Origin: Combretum micranthum
Taxonomy: Eukaryota; Streptophyta; Magnoliopsida; Myrtales; Combretaceae
Assembly (NCBI GenBank): GCA_024138025.1
Contig: JAMXBD010001242.1
Span: 310,001-374,000 of the forward strand
DNA length: 64,000 bases
Reading direction: 5' to 3'
Part shown: piece after piece, positions 60,807-64,000 of the stretch
Layout: each line of letters opens with the position of its first letter
Position numbering within the stretch: the first letter of the stretch is position 1
Notes under the pieces: model-generated
Database searches by the model: none
What the model was told of the DNA's origin: nothing
Seen by the model: only the letters and a program-made list of their open reading frames with translations
Made by a program: the position numbers and the translations under genes

Positions 60807-63800
60807 TGTAAGCCCGTAGATTTTTTGATATCTTAAATGAAAACCCTAGAACTAATATTGAAACTAGAACCCTAAAACTGATTGAAGTTAAAACTAAACA
60901 CTAAAAACCTTATAACGGGATCAGATAAAGATTCAACAACTTTAAGATATAAGATGATTTAGGTAAAGCTTGAAACCTTAAAGACAAGTAATTTTACAAA
61001 AAACGTATCATCGTCAAGATGATTTCATATACTATAACCTAAGCAATCTGATTCAACCCTAAACCCTAGAAACCTTAAAACAGATCCAAACCAATCATAA
61101 ATCTAAGAAACCCTATACAATATTAGATAAGTCAAATAACCCTATATGTCCAATGAGTATAATGGCAATAGAAAACCCTAAACGCCAAACCCTAAGAAAA
61201 TGAATGCCTTTAAAAATGGAACAAAAATCTATAACCATTCAACTTGGAAATCCTGTGCTAAACAATCCATCTATTTGATCACTAATACAAAAATCGAGAC
61301 TATACATTTAAATAATATTTAATAATAAAATATAAGAAATAATTTCCTATAATATAGTACTAAATTATCGAGTCAAAATTTCATGAATTAAACAAACCAT
61401 TCCCATACCCGATCACTACACGTAGATCAAGATAACATCATTGATAACAATCAATAATAAAATATTGTTAAATTATTTTTCTAATACCACAATTTATTTT
61501 TTTGTATAATGAGAAACATTAGTAGAACCAAACATTATGCGTATCGTATTTTCTATTGGTATAATTTTCATTTCATTTACTATTCACCTCAATCAACTTT
61601 ACGTTACATGCACTTCCTCTTTCACTCTACTTCTCAAAGAAGTTTAAAACCCTCTATAAATTCCCCATTCCATCTCATACTCTTCCCACTTCATAAACTT
61701 TACATTCATTCTTTCTCTCTTTCTTTCTTTCTCCTCTCCCTAAACCAGCACTACTTCCCTCATTTTCTCTCCTTCACTTTTCTTTTAGTTTTCACTCCCA
61801 TTTCACATCTATTATTACTCCTTTACTCCCTCATTTCTCATATTTTTACACATATCTTCTTGGACACTTCAAAAGCTCTCTCAAATTTCTCTCTTTCTCT
61901 CCCTCTCTCCATCACCACTCTGCCTCCCCATTTCTCTCTCTTTTGGCTCTCTCTCTTAGTACACACATACACATATTTTCCTTGTGTTTCATTAAGGTAA
62001 ACACACTAAACAATATCCCCATGTTATGTTTATGGTCATATGTGTATGCCTTTGTGCATATTCCATAGAAAATTCCCCATGATGCATGATGCTAGGGATG
62101 AAAGATGCAAGGCATCATACTTGATTTTAAGTTTATATTCTTTTTTTTTTATTTTCATGTAAACTAATCTAACTTTTATAGATGTAACTGTATATAGGTA
62201 TATCTATATACTTTTTAGAGCATATTGCTCACTAGTCTAATATTTTATTTATTTCATATTATTTACATTTCAAGCAATTTATTTTATGCAAATAAGACTA
62301 GTCAATTTCTATTCTTAGACTTGTCATATTTAAGTTCGAAAGAGACTTATTCATTTCTAAGTCTTGGAAAGTCTTGTTTAAATTTTAAGACTTCCATTTT
62401 TTTTTATCTCATATCATTTTATTTTAATTTTCTTGATGACTAGATTATTTTAAGTCTCAAGGAGCCTTGAATATGATCTAAGACTCACATATTTTATTTT
62501 GTTATCTTTATGTTCTCATTTCTTGTTCTTATCAATCTTTTACTTTATGTTCACTTTAATATTACAACATTCACAAGTTTAATTTTTATGTTCATGTTCA
62601 TAAAATGCTCATAGTAGTGTTGTTATATAATGCCAAAATAACTTTTGAAAATAAAATGCTATGATGGCCAAAAGTCTATAAATTTTAGGTTAATAACAAA
62701 GTGATGATTTTGAGATTATCACTATATTCACTCACTAGTTTAGAGGGTTTAGCATAATATGGGAAATTCATAAGGTTATGAAGCTCTAACTATTGATAAT
62801 TCTTTGTTATGTAAAATATTTTCTAAAACTCATTTTCAATATATGGGAAATCCCTTGTTAAAAGAAAAATTTGGAAACAAAACCATCCCCTTATTCTCTT
62901 GATAATGTTGTGACCTATAAGTATAAAAATGAGATGTGCAACTTTGATTTTTTTTCTTTCATAAATCTACATGATTTTAATGCTTATGAATAATAAACCA
63001 AGAAAAAAACTTTACTCATAATTTTCCTATGAATGTTGAGGCCTTGGCATGGTTTTGAAAAGGTGCAACATGAAAATTCTTTTCTCAAAATCAGATAAGG
63101 GGTAATGTTTCGAAAAATAAATTATCAATGAAAATTGTTTAAGAAATTCTTAACTACACAAAAATTTTCAAAAGAAGTAAAAAAATAAAGAACCTCATTT
63201 TCAAAGTTGAATCACCCATTTATAAATTCCTAAAAACAAATTTATATTACAAGGTTCTCTAGTTTTCTAGCCATGAACTTAAATTTCTTAACTTCATTAT
63301 ACATATTATTTTAGTAGAAATTCCATTTTGGGAAACATCACTAGGATCATGTATGTTTTCTAAACTATTATCATGTTTCAATTATGTTTAAGTATAGGAA
63401 TAACAAATACTTGACCTTGAGAGTCTAAATCAAGTAAAACTTTTAGAAAATGTCAAGATAAAGCTAAGAGAAAGTCTATGCGCAATCTGAACCCACTGAT
63501 TCCAATACCCAAATAACCTTATATACTGGAAATAACCTTAGAGATGGATAACGCTTTTGAAGTAGGTAGAAATCGACTACTCATATGTGAAATTCGGAGT
63601 TAAAATGAAAAAGTTATGGCCAATTTAAAGTTGAAACTTAGTAATCAGGAATTCTACCAAGAACTAGTTTACTAGAGTAAAAATTTAGATGAGATTAATA
63701 TGAAATACTCACTCTAGATATTTCTTTTATTCAGAAGACGAAGGCATTGAAGTTCCCTTCCCAGAAGATAAGTTTGACTAGGAGCACTCAACCATGGCCG

Positions 63801-64000
63801 GTGAGTTTTATATCTTAATTTCGTTACCTTATATGTGCTTTTAAAGTAAGGCACTAGAATATATGGAAAAGATAAAATAGATTTGCATGTGGAATGTCAT
63901 GGGATTATGCTTGTGATTCTTCTATGCTTGATCAATAAATGATAAGTATATCAAAAGCTTGAGATGGTTGATTAATGCTCTATGTTTCCATTATCATGTT
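60807..64000 (+). repeat. Long LTR, copy C (3' LTR, runs past the window end)
   Basis: It starts TGTAAGCCCGTAG after a polypurine tract (TTTAAGGGGGA, 60791-60801). A TATAAATT box is at 61655-61662, the leader ends TTTCATTAAG|GTAAAC at 61996/61997, a GACTAGTC/AGACTTG block lies at 62300-62490, and the mini-exon is 63735-63800 between TTTATTCAG and GTGAGT, preceded by ATGAAATACTCACTC. The mini-exon reads EDEGIEVPFPEDKFD-stop and ends AACCATGGCCG. The leader frame carries TAA immediately before the junction (TTA in copy B). Confidence 0.75.

Noticed and set aside
61509..62000. 163-codon Phe/Leu/Ser-rich frame
   Set aside because: This is the pyrimidine-rich leader of LTR C. The composition, not selection, explains the openness, and only its splice-proximal end is discussed.

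Overview
The window looks like plant nuclear DNA, most likely from a eudicot (inference). It is AT-rich, its one host gene is split by plant-style introns, and the rest is dominated by LTR retrotransposons, solo LTRs and small foldback or hAT-like elements. No bacterial, organellar, rRNA, tRNA or CRISPR signal was seen.

Layout. 1-2477 is the 3' part of a long LTR (copy E). It is followed by LTR debris, a broken Tat-type Ty3/gypsy integrase (about 4040-5230), a degenerate tandem-repeat 3'UTR (about 5880-6540), a polypurine tract and a long LTR (copy A, 6640-10382). 15335-24316 (minus) is the only host gene: a seven-exon gene for a GABA transporter of the GAT1 type (AAAP family), with a 6.4 kb intron 2 that holds several small transposons. 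26550-30896 is a probable solo LTR (copy H, minus) carrying a 637 bp hAT-type element with a perfect 8 bp target duplication. 32.9-33.26 kb resembles a CACTA transposon end.

34413-48096 is a nearly complete but decayed Ty3/gypsy chromovirus, probably Del/Tekay clade. It has a 5' LTR, tRNA-Met primer site, gag, protease, RT-RNase H, integrase, GPY/F and chromodomain-like tail, polypurine tract and 3' LTR. Its 5' LTR is split by a 3450 bp solo LTR (copy D) with a 5 bp target duplication. 49401-52743 is another LTR (copy F, minus). About 53820-60687 is LTR K, interrupted by solo LTR B (56243-59917, target duplication ATATA). 60807 to the window end is LTR C, preceded by a polypurine tract.

The most unusual signal is inside the LTRs. 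Independently inserted, divergent copies share a gene-like layout: TATA box, exon with a good 5' splice site, a 60-72 nt mini-exon with conserved phases, and in several copies a third exon. The reading frames encode short acidic peptides. In the chromovirus LTR and in copy F the spliced frame ends in a similar 24-26 residue acidic tail (pattern GI-x-D ... DFE-x-F-x-D-x-WD-x-stop). In copies A, B, C, D and E the phase-1 junction into the mini-exon leads into a D/E-rich peptide. This could be an undescribed LTR-encoded peptide or a spliced leader. It could also be shared ancestry of a non-coding promoter/leader. Copy-wide codon analysis and RNA-seq would decide.

The transporter gene has intact splice sites, but exons 4-6 carry about seven small deletions while exons 1, 2, 3 and 7 are clean. 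This is either recent pseudogenisation or a locally poor assembly.
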